DNA of 64,000 nt from Bin80 sp965209015 (lineage in GTDB: Bacteria > Bacteroidota > Rhodothermia > Rhodothermales > Bin80), in contig OZ242367.1 in assembly GCA_965209015.1 (NCBI GenBank), positions 2,728,001 through 2,792,000 on the forward strand, in the 5' to 3' direction. Position 1 is the stretch's first letter. Every line of letters begins with the position of its first letter. A program made the position numbers and the translations under genes. This document shows positions 52,186 to 62,019 of this stretch, piece by piece. The notes under the pieces are model-generated. The model was not told the origin of the DNA. It did no database searches and worked only from the letters and a program-made list of their open reading frames with translations.

Positions 52186-54099
52186 TCATGAGAGAACCAA
52201 AGAATCAGCAGGTAAAATTTCCATCTCCCTTAAAAATTGGGATGGCTCCTTGGCGTAACCAGCATATTCCTCTGATCCAGATAATGTCAGGGTATCCTCA
52301 ACTCGCGTAATGGCTACAAAACAGATTCGACGCTCTTCTTCCATCTCTAAACTGCCCTGACCTCTCTTCACCGCTCGGTGTAACGGAAACATCCCCTGTG
52401 CCATCCCAACCAGATAAACGTGCTTGAATTGAAGCCCCTTCGCTTGGTGAATTGTCATGCACCGAATCGCATCATTGGACGTTTCGGGAATCTTAGAGGA
52501 GAGATCAAAGTGGTGCATGTAGCTATTCAAGGTCACAGTAGTACCCAGTTCTTGGAGAATTTGTTGATCAATAGCCCGCCACATACCAACTTCTTCTGGA
52601 ATCACAATATCCTGATCCTGTGAGGCCAACAATTGATTGGCGTCATCTAAAATCCAGTTAATGATTTTGCGGAACTCCAATCTATCCAATAAATAATCGC
52701 GAATAAGTGTGAGTAACTTTGACTGACTCTGGCATTGAACCATATGGATCCATGCCCGCAGAAAGTCTCCCCCAACCAATGTAGCCTGTGCATCTACTGC
52801 ATTGGAATCTACCATCTCACCTGAAAGAGTATGCCAATGATGACATAATCTTTCCAATACAACTCGATCATGCGGAAGGTTGGCCAACCGCAATGCCTCA
52901 ACTATGACTCCCAAGAGTGGAGATTCAAAACTACTCTTATTTTGAAGCAAGACCGCATCATGCCCGTTGCTACAAAGACTGTTAGCAATGAGTTGAAGCA
53001 AGAATCTCGTCCGTCCAAGGACAACACAATCGGATGGAATCAGCCCACGCAATTTAATATCCTCACCAATAAATGCCCCTTCTTCTCTTTCGGAACTAAA
53101 GTGTCGGCCCCGCAAGGTCTGGTGGTGGGCATTGGCCCCATAGACATTAGCCATCAGGGGTTCTTTTTCAAGAACTCTGGGGTTATGTTTTATAAGGAGA
53201 TTTGCGCGGTTGACAATCTCTGGTGGACAGCGATAACTATGAGGAAACTGGACCACTTCCAGTTCATAATGGAGTTTTAGATCTAGCAAACGCTGGACGC
53301 TTGCTCCATTCCACTGATAGATAATCTGATCGTCATCTGCAACAATAAATAGATTATGGTCACGCTCAGGAGCAATGAGCCGAATGAGTTCAAACTGCGC
53401 ACTGTTTGTATCTTGAAATTCGTCTATACAGATGTGAGTCCAACCAAGACGAACAACCCGAGCAACCGCAGGCTTTTCACGAAGTAATTGATTTGCAAAA
53501 TAGATTAAGCTTCCAAAATCCAACCGATTCGCACGCATAAGCGCTGAACAATACGCACGAAAGAGTGGCTCCAGCCATGGGGGTGTGGATGGTAATACGG
53601 AGAAATCTCCGTTTCCGCTATATGCCTCAGAGAAAAGCCGATCAATCAAGTGTAGAAGATGACTTGGATCTTGTGGAAGCTGATGCCGGCTCCCTTGAAC
53701 ATCCTTAACAGCTTCTTCAAGAACGCTAACCCTATCTTCTTTCATGTGAAGAAGACTGTAGTCTGATCGGATTCCGATATGGCTCCCGTGCTGGCGCAGA
53801 AATTCGGATGCAAATCCATGGAAAGTAGACAGACGAGCACGATTGGTCTTTATTTTTAGAAGTTGATCTACTCGTTCGCGCATTTCCGTTGCCGCCTTGT
53901 TCGTGAAGGTTAGTGCCAAAACCCCCGCATGTTCATCCTCCTCAAGAATTCTTGCTACCTTAAGAGTTAACACCTCTGTTTTCCCAGACCCAGGACAAGC
54001 TAGAACAAGTAGCGGTCCACTGCTCCACTCAACTGCATGCCTCTGATTTGTGTTTAGACTCTCTTGATTAATCACTTGGCTCACCTCTTGCAAATGCAA
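52186..54099 (-). CDS. gajB: UvrD/Rep-family helicase, GajB-like (Gabija)
   Basis: A superfamily 1A helicase of 637 residues. Motifs in order: Walker A LACPGSGKTEVL, LTFTNKAATEMRERV, motif II CIDEFQDTNSAQFEL, motif III VADDDQIIYQWNGA, motif V MTIHQAKGLQFKHVYLVG and motif VI CFVAITRVEDTLTL. All are present, so ATPase and helicase activity look possible. The start overlaps the OLD-type nuclease gene upstream by 32 bases, the arrangement of Gabija, in which GajB acts with GajA against phage. At 637 residues it is longer than the best-known GajB proteins. A stand-alone housekeeping helicase is possible but less likely given the coupling. Confidence 0.88.
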   Translation of the reverse strand: MHLQEVSQVINQESLNTNQRHAVEWSSGPLLVLACPGSGKTEVLTLKVARILEEDEHAGVLALTFTNKAATEMRERVDQLLKIKTNRARLSTFHGFASEFLRQHGSHIGIRSDYSLLHMKEDRVSVLEEAVKDVQGSRHQLPQDPSHLLHLIDRLFSEAYSGNGDFSVLPSTPPWLEPLFRAYCSALMRANRLDFGSLIYFANQLLREKPAVARVVRLGWTHICIDEFQDTNSAQFELIRLIAPERDHNLFIVADDDQIIYQWNGASVQRLLDLKLHYELEVVQFPHSYRCPPEIVNRANLLIKHNPRVLEKEPLMANVYGANAHHQTLRGRHFSSEREEGAFIGEDIKLRGLIPSDCVVLGRTRFLLQLIANSLCSNGHDAVLLQNKSSFESPLLGVIVEALRLANLPHDRVVLERLCHHWHTLSGEMVDSNAVDAQATLVGGDFLRAWIHMVQCQSQSKLLTLIRDYLLDRLEFRKIINWILDDANQLLASQDQDIVIPEEVGMWRAIDQQILQELGTTVTLNSYMHHFDLSSKIPETSNDAIRCMTIHQAKGLQFKHVYLVGMAQGMFPLHRAVKRGQGSLEMEEERRICFVAITRVEDTLTLSGSEEYAGYAKEPSQFLREMEILPADSLVLS

Positions 54100-55768
54100 T
54101 TGCTTTCTCTAAAACAGAACGTATTTCCTTCGTCACATTGGGCGAATTGGGCTGAGCCCATTCCAGTGCAATATCAGCGGCAGCATTGGTCTTTCCCCCT
54201 CGCCGAAGATTATCAATAATTTCTTCCTCGTTTCCTGTTGGCTCGTCTAGTTTCCGCTCAATTTCATTACTACCTTGGATTTTCATGTAGCGCGAATACA
54301 CATACTTGAAGCCATTTCTTGCCAAGTGGTTTTCCAGATTTGAATAGGGGAACTCATACTTTTCTGCTTCCAGAGTACCTCCACATGCCGTACGCAATGC
54401 GTTCTCAACTTTCCTTCTCTGATCATCATTATCCCCAACACAATACCACGCAATACCGAGTGCATTCGCAGTTCTAACCAACATACCAATATCAGATTGT
54501 GCAAACTCAACTAGTTGTACTCCCTCGTTGTGAAGATCCAACTCACACACTCTTGCTGCTGCTTCGTACACCAATACATCACTCTGGCCTTCCACGAGTA
54601 GCCAACATCGGGCAAATAATAACTCGCCACGAGTCCTGCGGATATGATAGTTGAACTTGTTTATATCCTCTTTAGACAGAACATCATTTTTTATCCAGAA
54701 TATCTGGATTCCATCAGGTGTTCGTGCCAAACGTCGAATCTCAGTTATGTCCGTCTCAGCAATGAGTTCACTACTATGAGTGGAGATCAGACGCTGGGTT
54801 GCAAAGTTTTTTAATAGCTTCCAAAGTACGCGAATCGCTGAAGGATGTAAGTGTGCTTCTGGCTCCTCTAATGCAAGAATTGAAGTTCCAGATTCTTGAC
54901 TTTCTAAAAAAGCAAAAAACAAGATCAGAACTGCAAGGCTTTGTGTACCTTCACCATGCAGAGAAAGGGGTATTTTTGCACCAGTAGAGGCGCCAATCAG
55001 AACCTGGGCTTTGGACAGAATTTCAAAGGATCGACTTGGGATAGCTTCAATAGAGACAGGATTATCACGTCCCAAGGGAACAAGTGATTGCAAATGACGA
55101 AGATGATTCTTCACTTGATCAAAGCTGCCATGGGACGATACGATTAGATTGTTCACTTCTTTGAGGCGAGATTCAATTTCTGCTTTCTTGTCCTGAGAGA
55201 GTTGGGAATCTTTAAGAAATGGTCGCCAGAATGGGCCTCTGGCATCAAAGTGTCTGCTTACATCTCTGAGTGCGCCCAAATAATAATAGTGGAGCTCACT
55301 CCGTAATATTGTAATTCCATTGCGGACTACCTTTGATGGGAACTCCGTCTTATCCTCATCAAGAAACAACCATGTATGCGAAAAATCGCCATTGATTTGG
55401 TCAAATTCGCACTTCAATCGTAAATGTATACGATGGAAATTTTCATCAACCACTTGTAGAACCTGTGCACGGCTGAGGCTTGCAATTAATCCTTTCCCCC
55501 TGGGGTTCTCCAAATCTATGGATAGTATCACATCAATTATGATTGGTTCAGCAGAGGAGGGAGTGGCATCTTCGTTGGGAAGATGGAAATCCATTTCTTG
55601 AAAAAGAGTACGATTAGATCCCAGATGACTGAGCGTGAGTTTCAGAGCATCAAGTACAGTGGTTTTCCCGGTGTTATTTTCACCAATCAAGACGGTAACG
55701 TTTCCGAACTCCAAGTTAAGCCTCTTGATTCCCCGAAAGTTTTGTATTTGAACTGAGGTAATATTCAT
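54068..55768 (-). CDS. gajA: OLD-family ATPase/TOPRIM nuclease, GajA-like (Gabija)
   Basis: A 566-residue overcoming-lysogenization-defect nuclease. The N-terminal ABC-type ATPase has Walker A GENNTGKTTVLDAL, a signature-like LSLHGEGTQSLAVLIL, Walker B ILALEEPEAHLHP and the switch His in LISTHSSELI. The C-terminal TOPRIM domain starts LLVEGQSDVLVYE and continues with the acidic pair in YCVGDNDDQRRK. In Gabija, GajA is a nuclease regulated by nucleotides, active when phage replication depletes them. The helicase gene follows directly with a 32-base overlap. Its length and architecture fit GajA (class 2 OLD). Confidence 0.9.
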   Translation of the reverse strand: MNITSVQIQNFRGIKRLNLEFGNVTVLIGENNTGKTTVLDALKLTLSHLGSNRTLFQEMDFHLPNEDATPSSAEPIIIDVILSIDLENPRGKGLIASLSRAQVLQVVDENFHRIHLRLKCEFDQINGDFSHTWLFLDEDKTEFPSKVVRNGITILRSELHYYYLGALRDVSRHFDARGPFWRPFLKDSQLSQDKKAEIESRLKEVNNLIVSSHGSFDQVKNHLRHLQSLVPLGRDNPVSIEAIPSRSFEILSKAQVLIGASTGAKIPLSLHGEGTQSLAVLILFFAFLESQESGTSILALEEPEAHLHPSAIRVLWKLLKNFATQRLISTHSSELIAETDITEIRRLARTPDGIQIFWIKNDVLSKEDINKFNYHIRRTRGELLFARCWLLVEGQSDVLVYEAAARVCELDLHNEGVQLVEFAQSDIGMLVRTANALGIAWYCVGDNDDQRRKVENALRTACGGTLEAEKYEFPYSNLENHLARNGFKYVYSRYMKIQGSNEIERKLDEPTGNEEEIIDNLRRGGKTNAAADIALEWAQPNSPNVTKEIRSVLEKAIAFARGEPSD

Positions 55769-56578
55769 GTGCGTTACATCAGAGAAGTGGTTGCCTGTTC
55801 CTTAGAGTACAATGTCTGTCCTAACGGCATTCCACCGAACCAGCTAAGAATACGATACGAATCCAAATGATTACTGAAAGATCTCTATTAAACCAAACAA
55901 ACAAATCACTCAAACTTTAACAGTTGAAAGCCGATTTGTGTATTCGAGAATTGTGGCAATGTTCAACTTTGAAAGTCATCCGTGATTTGCAATATTTATT
56001 AATCACTTTCAGTAAGGTATCTTGATGGCGTGGCTTCCAACTTCGTATCATGGGATCCACAGATACGGACATGTCGGGTGGAGGATTACCAGCGTCTAAC
56101 TTACTGGCTAAATGTCGTGTAATGCTGCAACAGATAAAGACGCAATTTGTGACCCGCTTCACCAGCCTGACGCAAAGCGGCGTCCAATTCAACGAATGTT
56201 TCGGTATCCATAACGTTTCTTTTTTTAGTTTTAAGGGGATAACTGGTCGGGAAATGTCCCGAAAAGTTTCAACTAAAAAGAAACAACTCCCACACCCATA
56301 TTTACATTTGCACATATTTTGATGCATAGTTGCCCCAATGGGTGCGCATTGCTATTTTTTGGTTCGATCACGAATCCTGCGGGTAAACGTCTAACCATTC
56401 GCGAAAGAGCAGAATTATGCATCACAGGGTCTCTCTTGATGTCGCTGATACATCTAGACAACCCTGATTGCTGTCTTGATCCCCTCTATCCAACACGGAT
56501 CATATACATTTCTAAGAACTCTTCCGGTGATACAATGGTTCTCATTCCATACAAATTATGGTAGACCAAATTTCGTGA
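55769..56578. other. Gene-poor region downstream of pabC and upstream of gajA
   Basis: About 0.8 kb holding no convincing gene. On the minus strand a 36-residue frame at 56101-56211 (MDTETFVELDAALRQAG...) looks protein-like and may be the start of a broken gene that continues in another frame (LDAGNPPPDMSVSVDP). The larger frame at 55917-56327 is Cys-rich and unlike a normal protein. The gajA promoter must lie near 55770-55900. Confidence 0.35.
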
Positions 56579-57400
56579 TCAATTTGAGATTGTGATCAAC
56601 TCCGTTAGGGCGGATATTAAGCCATCGGGCAATTCAGGCCGAAGTGCTATGTCATTCAATTCGGCAATGGGTACAGCCAATCGTAGACTATTCATCATGA
56701 AAGCTGCGTCGGTGAGTTGCAACTCCTTCTCCGAAATTGTTCTCTCAATCACATCAAGACCCAAGCTTGGGGCAGTTTGAATTATCCATTGCCGCATGAT
56801 CCCTGAGAGAATACCATCTGAGATCGGCGGTGTTACCCAAGTATCGCCAAACTTTAGAAATAAATTCCCCGTAGTCGTGCAACAGACATTCCCAAGCATA
56901 TTTAAAAAAAGCGCATCATCATAACCTTCTCTACGAGCAACCTCATAGGCAAGTATATTATCTGTATAGGCCAGTGTTTTATGGCGGCTCGTGGGGGATG
57001 TCTCATTACGCCGAATACGACTCGTTTGGAGAGAGATGGGCTGAAACTGATCGGCGGTGTTCACACGCTGGAGGCTCATCAGAATTGTGGGATCAATCGT
57101 TTTCGTACCCGAACCCCAACGGTCTCCCGGCCCAGAGGTAATTGTGATCCGAAGCGCACCATTTTGGTCTTCGGTCAAGTAATCGTCAAGTAAATCATTA
57201 AGCTTCTCAGAGTCAATTGAGATTCCCAATACAGCTGCATCAGCTACAAGCCTGTTCAGATGAGCCGAACGTAAAATCATCGTCCCGGAGACAATCAAAG
57301 ATGTATCAAAAACACCGTGTGCTAGAAGGAGTCCCCGATCCCTCAGGTCAAATGAACGAATCGCACTCTGACTGATGGAGGATTGCTCTAAGTAGATCAT
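56579..57400 (-). CDS. pabC: Aminodeoxychorismate lyase (class IV aminotransferase fold)
   Basis: A fold-type IV PLP enzyme of 273 residues that releases pyruvate from 4-amino-4-deoxychorismate to give p-aminobenzoate. The PLP-Lys is in the segment TSRHKTLAYTDNILAYEVA, followed by NMLGNVCCTTTGNLFLKFG and the C-terminal ISDGILSGIMRQWII. A branched-chain or D-amino-acid aminotransferase has a similar fold, but coupling with pabA and pabB (four-base overlap) makes the lyase the best call. It is the last gene of the operon. Confidence 0.88.
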   Translation of the reverse strand: MIYLEQSSISQSAIRSFDLRDRGLLLAHGVFDTSLIVSGTMILRSAHLNRLVADAAVLGISIDSEKLNDLLDDYLTEDQNGALRITITSGPGDRWGSGTKTIDPTILMSLQRVNTADQFQPISLQTSRIRRNETSPTSRHKTLAYTDNILAYEVARREGYDDALFLNMLGNVCCTTTGNLFLKFGDTWVTPPISDGILSGIMRQWIIQTAPSLGLDVIERTISEKELQLTDAAFMMNSLRLAVPIAELNDIALRPELPDGLISALTELITISN

Positions 57401-57972
57401 TGATATGCCTCTGTGATCTTTACAAAATTTTGCAGAAGTTCATGTCCGAACTCACTCAAAATTGATTCAGGATGAAATTGAATGCCAAATGTGGGGTGCT
57501 GAATATGTCGTAAAGCCATGATCTCACCTTCCTGAGATCTTGCCTGAACGAATAGATCGCTCTCGTCTATATTCGTCACGATGAGCGAGTGATACAGCCC
57601 TGCCGTCAATGGATTGGGTAACCCCTCAAATAGATCGATCCCATGGTGCTCAATCTCACCCGTTAAGCCATACTTCGGGAATTGGGCATTGGTCACAGTC
57701 CCGCCAAAAGATTGCCCCACAGCCTGATGCCCAAGGCATACCCCGAGAATTGGGATTTGCCCTGAAAAGTGAGCAACCGCCTTCAAACTGATTCCAGCCT
57801 TATTCGGAGTGCAGGGGCCTGGCGATATAACCAGAGCGTTGGGATTTTTTGCTATGATTTCATCAAGAGTTATATGGTGTGATTCAACCACTTCCGTGGC
57901 CGCGCCAAGCTCCTCAAAGTATCTTCTAAGGTTGAACACAAAACTATCCTGATTGTCAAGTATTACGATCAT
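57397..57972 (-). CDS. pabA: Aminodeoxychorismate synthase glutamine amidotransferase subunit
   Basis: A class I glutamine amidotransferase of 191 residues that supplies ammonia to the PabB subunit. The catalytic Cys is in LGVCLGHQAVGQSFGG and the His/Glu pair in GIQFHPESIL; NQDSFVFNLRRYFEELG opens the protein. The same subunit can serve anthranilate synthase (TrpG), but the gene lies between pabB and pabC with four-base overlaps on both sides. Confidence 0.92.
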   Translation of the reverse strand: MIVILDNQDSFVFNLRRYFEELGAATEVVESHHITLDEIIAKNPNALVISPGPCTPNKAGISLKAVAHFSGQIPILGVCLGHQAVGQSFGGTVTNAQFPKYGLTGEIEHHGIDLFEGLPNPLTAGLYHSLIVTNIDESDLFVQARSQEGEIMALRHIQHPTFGIQFHPESILSEFGHELLQNFVKITEAYQ

Positions 57973-59312
57973 TCAATTACTGTGTCACCTGTCACTTCAA
58001 GTATCTTGTGAGCCTTCAGTAGAGTCTCGGAATATTCCTCATCTGGATCAGACAATGCGGTGATACCACTCCCCACATTCAGCCGTGCCTGATCTCCTTC
58101 AATCTGGATCGTTCGAATCATAATATTAAAATCGGCCGATCCATCAAATCCAAAATATCCGAATGAGCCACAAAATGCGTGTCGTGGAGATTTCTCGAGC
58201 TGATTTATGATTTCCATTGCACGGCGTTTCGGAGCTCCAGTGATGGAACCTCCCGGAAATATTGCAGATAATAGATCAAAGGCATCTTGATCATCTTTCA
58301 ATTGCCCCCTGACCGAAGATGTGAGTTGGTGTAATCCGGCATATGATTCCAGAACACAAAGTTCTGTCACCTGAACCGAATGGGGATTACAGACTCGAGA
58401 TAGATCATTCCGAAGTAGATCAACAATCATGATGTTTTCCGCCCGATCTTTATCTGAGTTAAGAAGACGATCTCTGAGGATCTGATCCTCTTTGGGATGA
58501 TCAGAGCGTGCGATTGTCCCCTTGATCGGTCTAGCTTCTGCTAAGCCGTCAGCATTCAGAGCAATCAATCGTTCTGGAGATGTACTGGCTATGCTCCGAT
58601 TGCCGAAAGAAGCATAAACTGAAAATGGAGCAGGATTACTCTCCCGGATGGCAAGGTAGATCTGAAATGGATCAGTACGCGTGGACAAATCTGCAATAAA
58701 GGCTTGGGCAAAGTTCGCCTGATAAATATCTCCTGCTTGAATAAAGTCAAAGATATCCTTCACAGCTTTCAGGTAGTCCGATTTTGAAATCTCAGAACGC
58801 CAGACCAGATTTACCTGAGTAGCGACTGGTCGGGAGGAGTTCTGAATATCTCTCCGTACTTGATTGATGCGCGCGGTTGCTAACCTCTTACAAGGCTCAC
58901 TTTCGCCTTTTGAAAAGCCCGATGAGAGGATCCACATCTCATCGGAATGATGATCAACAGCAATAATGGTGTCAAACAATCTGAAATGACATTCTGCACA
59001 ACCTCGAGTCGTGAGTGGAGGCATTCTTCGCTGGTGAAGTCCACCATACCCATAATCAAAAAAGCCCACTAACCCTCCTTGAAATGGAGGCCCATCTTGA
59101 ATTCGCTTTGATGAATAACGACTGAGTACTTGGCGGAAATCATCCATCTTTCCCGCTTTGGAGACAGCATCAATCGGGTCAATGCATAGATAAGAATATC
59201 GATCAAATCGCTGAGTCCTTGAGGAGCTATCCAACCAAATCAAACCGCGCCCCTGCGCATACATCTGTGCTAAGGGTTGTAGATCAGTTGATTCTAATTT
59301 TACTGCCCACAT
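57969..59312 (-). CDS. pabB: Aminodeoxychorismate synthase component I
   Basis: Converts chorismate and ammonia to 4-amino-4-deoxychorismate for folate. The chorismate-binding domain shows FNIMIRTIQIE, the block FPGGSITGAPKRRAMEII, and SPERLIALNADG. The motif ARPIKGTIARS has Lys, as in PabB; anthranilate synthase TrpE has Ala at that position (PIAGT). The length of 447 residues is normal. It is the first gene of the pabB-pabA-pabC operon and starts about 90 bases from a gene-free stretch. Confidence 0.93.
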   Translation of the reverse strand: MWAVKLESTDLQPLAQMYAQGRGLIWLDSSSRTQRFDRYSYLCIDPIDAVSKAGKMDDFRQVLSRYSSKRIQDGPPFQGGLVGFFDYGYGGLHQRRMPPLTTRGCAECHFRLFDTIIAVDHHSDEMWILSSGFSKGESEPCKRLATARINQVRRDIQNSSRPVATQVNLVWRSEISKSDYLKAVKDIFDFIQAGDIYQANFAQAFIADLSTRTDPFQIYLAIRESNPAPFSVYASFGNRSIASTSPERLIALNADGLAEARPIKGTIARSDHPKEDQILRDRLLNSDKDRAENIMIVDLLRNDLSRVCNPHSVQVTELCVLESYAGLHQLTSSVRGQLKDDQDAFDLLSAIFPGGSITGAPKRRAMEIINQLEKSPRHAFCGSFGYFGFDGSADFNIMIRTIQIEGDQARLNVGSGITALSDPDEEYSETLLKAHKILEVTGDTVIE

Positions 59313-59992
59313 AGATCTACGTATCCAGATGGTGGCATGATAATACTTCTCTTCTTTGCTTCTTCTGTCACTCCATCAAGAGTCGGTTGATCCAATTTTC
59401 TCCACTCGTAGGGCATCATCACATTATGACGATAGATTGAACATGAAAATTAATCGCCTTGAACGCAGTGGTCAGTGAGTGAGTCCTAACCGTTTGAGAA
59501 AACGACCAAAATGGAAAAAGCTGGATGTTAAAAATTTCTCCAATTAAATGGTGGATTAGACCGGTAAAGAATCCAAATTGACTTCGAGATTTCGAAATTC
59601 TTGCTGGCATGTTTTGGCACATCATTCCCTAATTTACTTACTGACCATCCTCATGCATGGTATTTATATCAATTATGCAATGAGTACACGCAACGAAATG
59701 CACCAATCTGCCTGGGGGCTATCTCCTTACTGCAACAGGTCAGCATCGTAAGGATCCCATCTACTGAGATAGAAGGGGTGAGAGAGAGCTTTCCTCTGGA
59801 CAAAGTCGAATCAGGAGTGAACTTTATCAAGCAGTTTGGGGCAAATATATACGCAACTTAGCAAATTGTTAGCTGTCATCTTATCCGTTCACTGTTAACA
59901 CCTGCTCTCATGAATTCAACGTATCCCACAGAATGAAATGGGCAGGAAGGAAGACTCAACTGCTTGACTTCTACTGGTTTAATTTCTCGGGC
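59313..59992. other. Gene-free region upstream of pabB
   Basis: About 0.7 kb without a supported gene. An 86-residue plus-strand frame at 59601-59861 has no recognisable features and is probably chance. The pabB promoter must lie near 59320-59450; no clear motif was recognised. Confidence 0.4.
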
Positions 59993-60730
59993 TTAATCTG
60001 GGAATGCCATGCCTATGGGAAACGTCGCCTCATAGCCTACTTCAGTGGGGGAGAGATCAAGCATTAATTGATTACCACTCCGCCTAAAGATTCCGTCATT
60101 TGAATTTCGCGTTCTTCGCTCGCCATACTCACTATACGGGGGTTGAGCATGAACTTGGTCCGTTAGTGCATCATTAAAATAGAGTTGGGATGTAAATTCA
60201 TAGCCTCTATGTCCTTCCGATTCTGTACGCATCTTGAAGTGCAGGTGTACGGTCCTCCCCCCATACCACCCAGGGTAGACAGTCATGAATCTGGCTATAC
60301 CATCTTCGCCGGTAATCTGATAACCTCGTAAGAACTTCTCTTCGCGAAGATCCAGCCCGCGATCTCGGAATGCGGAGTAGCGCCCCTCAATATTACACTG
60401 CCATAGATCTACTCTGGCTCCAGGCAGCGGGACACATTCCGATCCATCTACTCGCAGGACCTGAAATGTAAGATCCAGTGGAGTACCAATCGAAACATCT
60501 CCAGAGGCAGGATCTACACGAATATCTGAACGCTCAAGTTCAACATCCTTAAAAAAGGGGCCCTCGGTCTGTTCGGGTCGCACAATGCAGGATGGTAGCA
60601 CATGACCATTCCCCGCAACCGATTGTCTAGAGGGAAACTGACATGAACCAGACAAAAAAGCAACTCCGAAAATCTGGATCAATTCTCGCCGGTTTAGGAT
60701 CCGGCCAATCGGGGTTTCGTCGGGAATCAT
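59993..60730 (-). CDS. Exported intradiol ring-cleavage dioxygenase family protein
   Basis: A 245-residue Fe(III) dioxygenase-like protein. Candidate metal ligands are visible: Tyr in IEGRYSAF, and Tyr and His in TVYPGWYGGRTVHLHFK. The N-terminus has a twin-arginine-like LNRRELIQIFGVAFLSGSC with a lipobox-like Cys, so the protein is probably an exported lipoprotein. Cytoplasmic catechol dioxygenases do not carry such a signal; exported members of this fold are known but mostly uncharacterised. The segment EQTEGPFFKD near the start is typical of this subgroup. No aromatic degradation genes lie nearby. Confidence 0.87.
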   Translation of the reverse strand: MIPDETPIGRILNRRELIQIFGVAFLSGSCQFPSRQSVAGNGHVLPSCIVRPEQTEGPFFKDVELERSDIRVDPASGDVSIGTPLDLTFQVLRVDGSECVPLPGARVDLWQCNIEGRYSAFRDRGLDLREEKFLRGYQITGEDGIARFMTVYPGWYGGRTVHLHFKMRTESEGHRGYEFTSQLYFNDALTDQVHAQPPYSEYGERRTRNSNDGIFRRSGNQLMLDLSPTEVGYEATFPIGMAFPD

Positions 60731-60909
60731 AGTTTTTGGTGATTAGAAGAAATTGTAACTATCTTTCAGGTTGATTGGGAATGTCACCAATATAGTGGCT
60801 TAACTTTGAGCAATAATTGCCTGTAATTTGTGGTTGTTGAAAGAGTCCCATCATTCGCAATGATTGACGTAATCGGTCCAAACCACCCGACTGAATTCAT
60901 ATTGCTAGG

Positions 60910-61709
60910 ATGGGAAGATCAAAAAGTAAAAGCCGTGAAGTAGAACACTATACGCACCAAGGGAAAGAGCGAGTGAATAACCCACCGGTCGGCCTAGTTA
61001 CTCCAGAAACCGACAGTGGTGAGACCACAAAGATATACCAGCATGACCCACATCTGGATCCGCAACTCCAGTGGGCAGGTAAGCAAGAACGTACTTCGTT
61101 TGAAATCCCCACGGTCTCTCTTCATGTCCATGAGCGAATGGATCCCCGTACCATTGTTGAAACTGTACGAAAACGTTCCGACGATAGTCAGCAATTATCC
61201 CTGTTTTCTGATCCCACGGAAAACCCTCCGATTCGTCAAGCAATTGAGTTTTACCAACACCGAAAGAATTGGACGAACCGGCTTATTGCAGGGGATAGTT
61301 TGCTAGTGATGAACAGTTTACTGGAAAAAGAGGGGCTTGGTGGGAAAGTCCAAACCATTTATATTGATCCTCCCTATGGGGTCAAGTATCGTTCAAATTT
61401 TCAGCCTTTTGTGAGTCAGCATAGCGTTACTGGGGAGGATAATGAGAAAAACCTGACCGTTGAACCCGAACAGATTCGGGCATTTCGTGACACATGGGAA
61501 CTTGGCATCCACTCTTACCTAGCCTACCTGAGAGATCGTCTGCTACTCTCGCATGATCTATTACACGAAAGTGGAAGCTGTTTTGTGCAGATTGGGGACG
61601 AAAATGTTCACCGTGTGGGACTGTCATGGATGAAATTTTCGGTGCAGAGAATCGAGTAGTAACCATTACTTACTCACAGATCAACACACTCCGAATTGAT
61701 CGCTCGTAG
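60910..61709 (+). pseudogene. Site-specific DNA-adenine methyltransferase, truncated and frameshifted
   Basis: The frame from 60910 gives a type III Mod-like methyltransferase N-terminus: LQWAGKQERTSFEIPTV, LIAGDSLLVMNSLLEKEG and the motif IV block IYIDPPYGVKYRSNFQPF, then SGSCFVQIGDENVHRVG. At about 61620-61625 one base is missing: the expected VMDEIFGAENRVVTITYSQ continues in the next frame to a stop at 61707. Family members are several hundred residues longer, so most of the protein, including later methyltransferase motifs and target recognition, is absent. It is a decayed restriction-modification gene; no partner helicase is present. Confidence 0.85.
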
Positions 61710-62019
61710 GACGGGTAGATTGTCGTGTACATACTAGCGTCCTATTCTGAAAATTGGGGGGGGCAGGAGCCATGTTCGCGTTCGGCTCTGTTGGTTTGAG
61801 GATTACGAGACCGCTGGTGGAAATGCTTACCACATCAAGATACGAACTCCAGCCGAAAACAAATGGACGTATCTACGGGGGTAGAACTCCCTGACCGCGC
61901 GGGGGGATCGGGGAAAGGACAGAATTCTTGGTGGTTAGTGGAATAAAGTAGCCCCGATCTAACCACCAAAAAAATATATACACATATGTACATACGCACA
62001 AATACACACAAACCCACAC
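61710..62019. other. Intergenic with low-complexity CA-rich tract, no gene
   Basis: Non-coding between the methyltransferase remnant and the end of the secreted propeller gene. Positions about 61970-62020 are a CA/TA-rich low-complexity tract (ACACATATGTACATACG...). A run of seven or more G lies near 61757. Nothing else was recognised. Confidence 0.5.

Noticed and set aside
57969..59312. Anthranilate synthase TrpE and TrpG instead of PabB and PabA
   Set aside because: The PIKGT motif with Lys and the coupled class IV lyase gene point to aminodeoxychorismate synthase.
59601..59861. 86-residue plus-strand frame as a gene
   Set aside because: No recognisable family, motif or ribosome binding site, and it sits alone in non-coding sequence.
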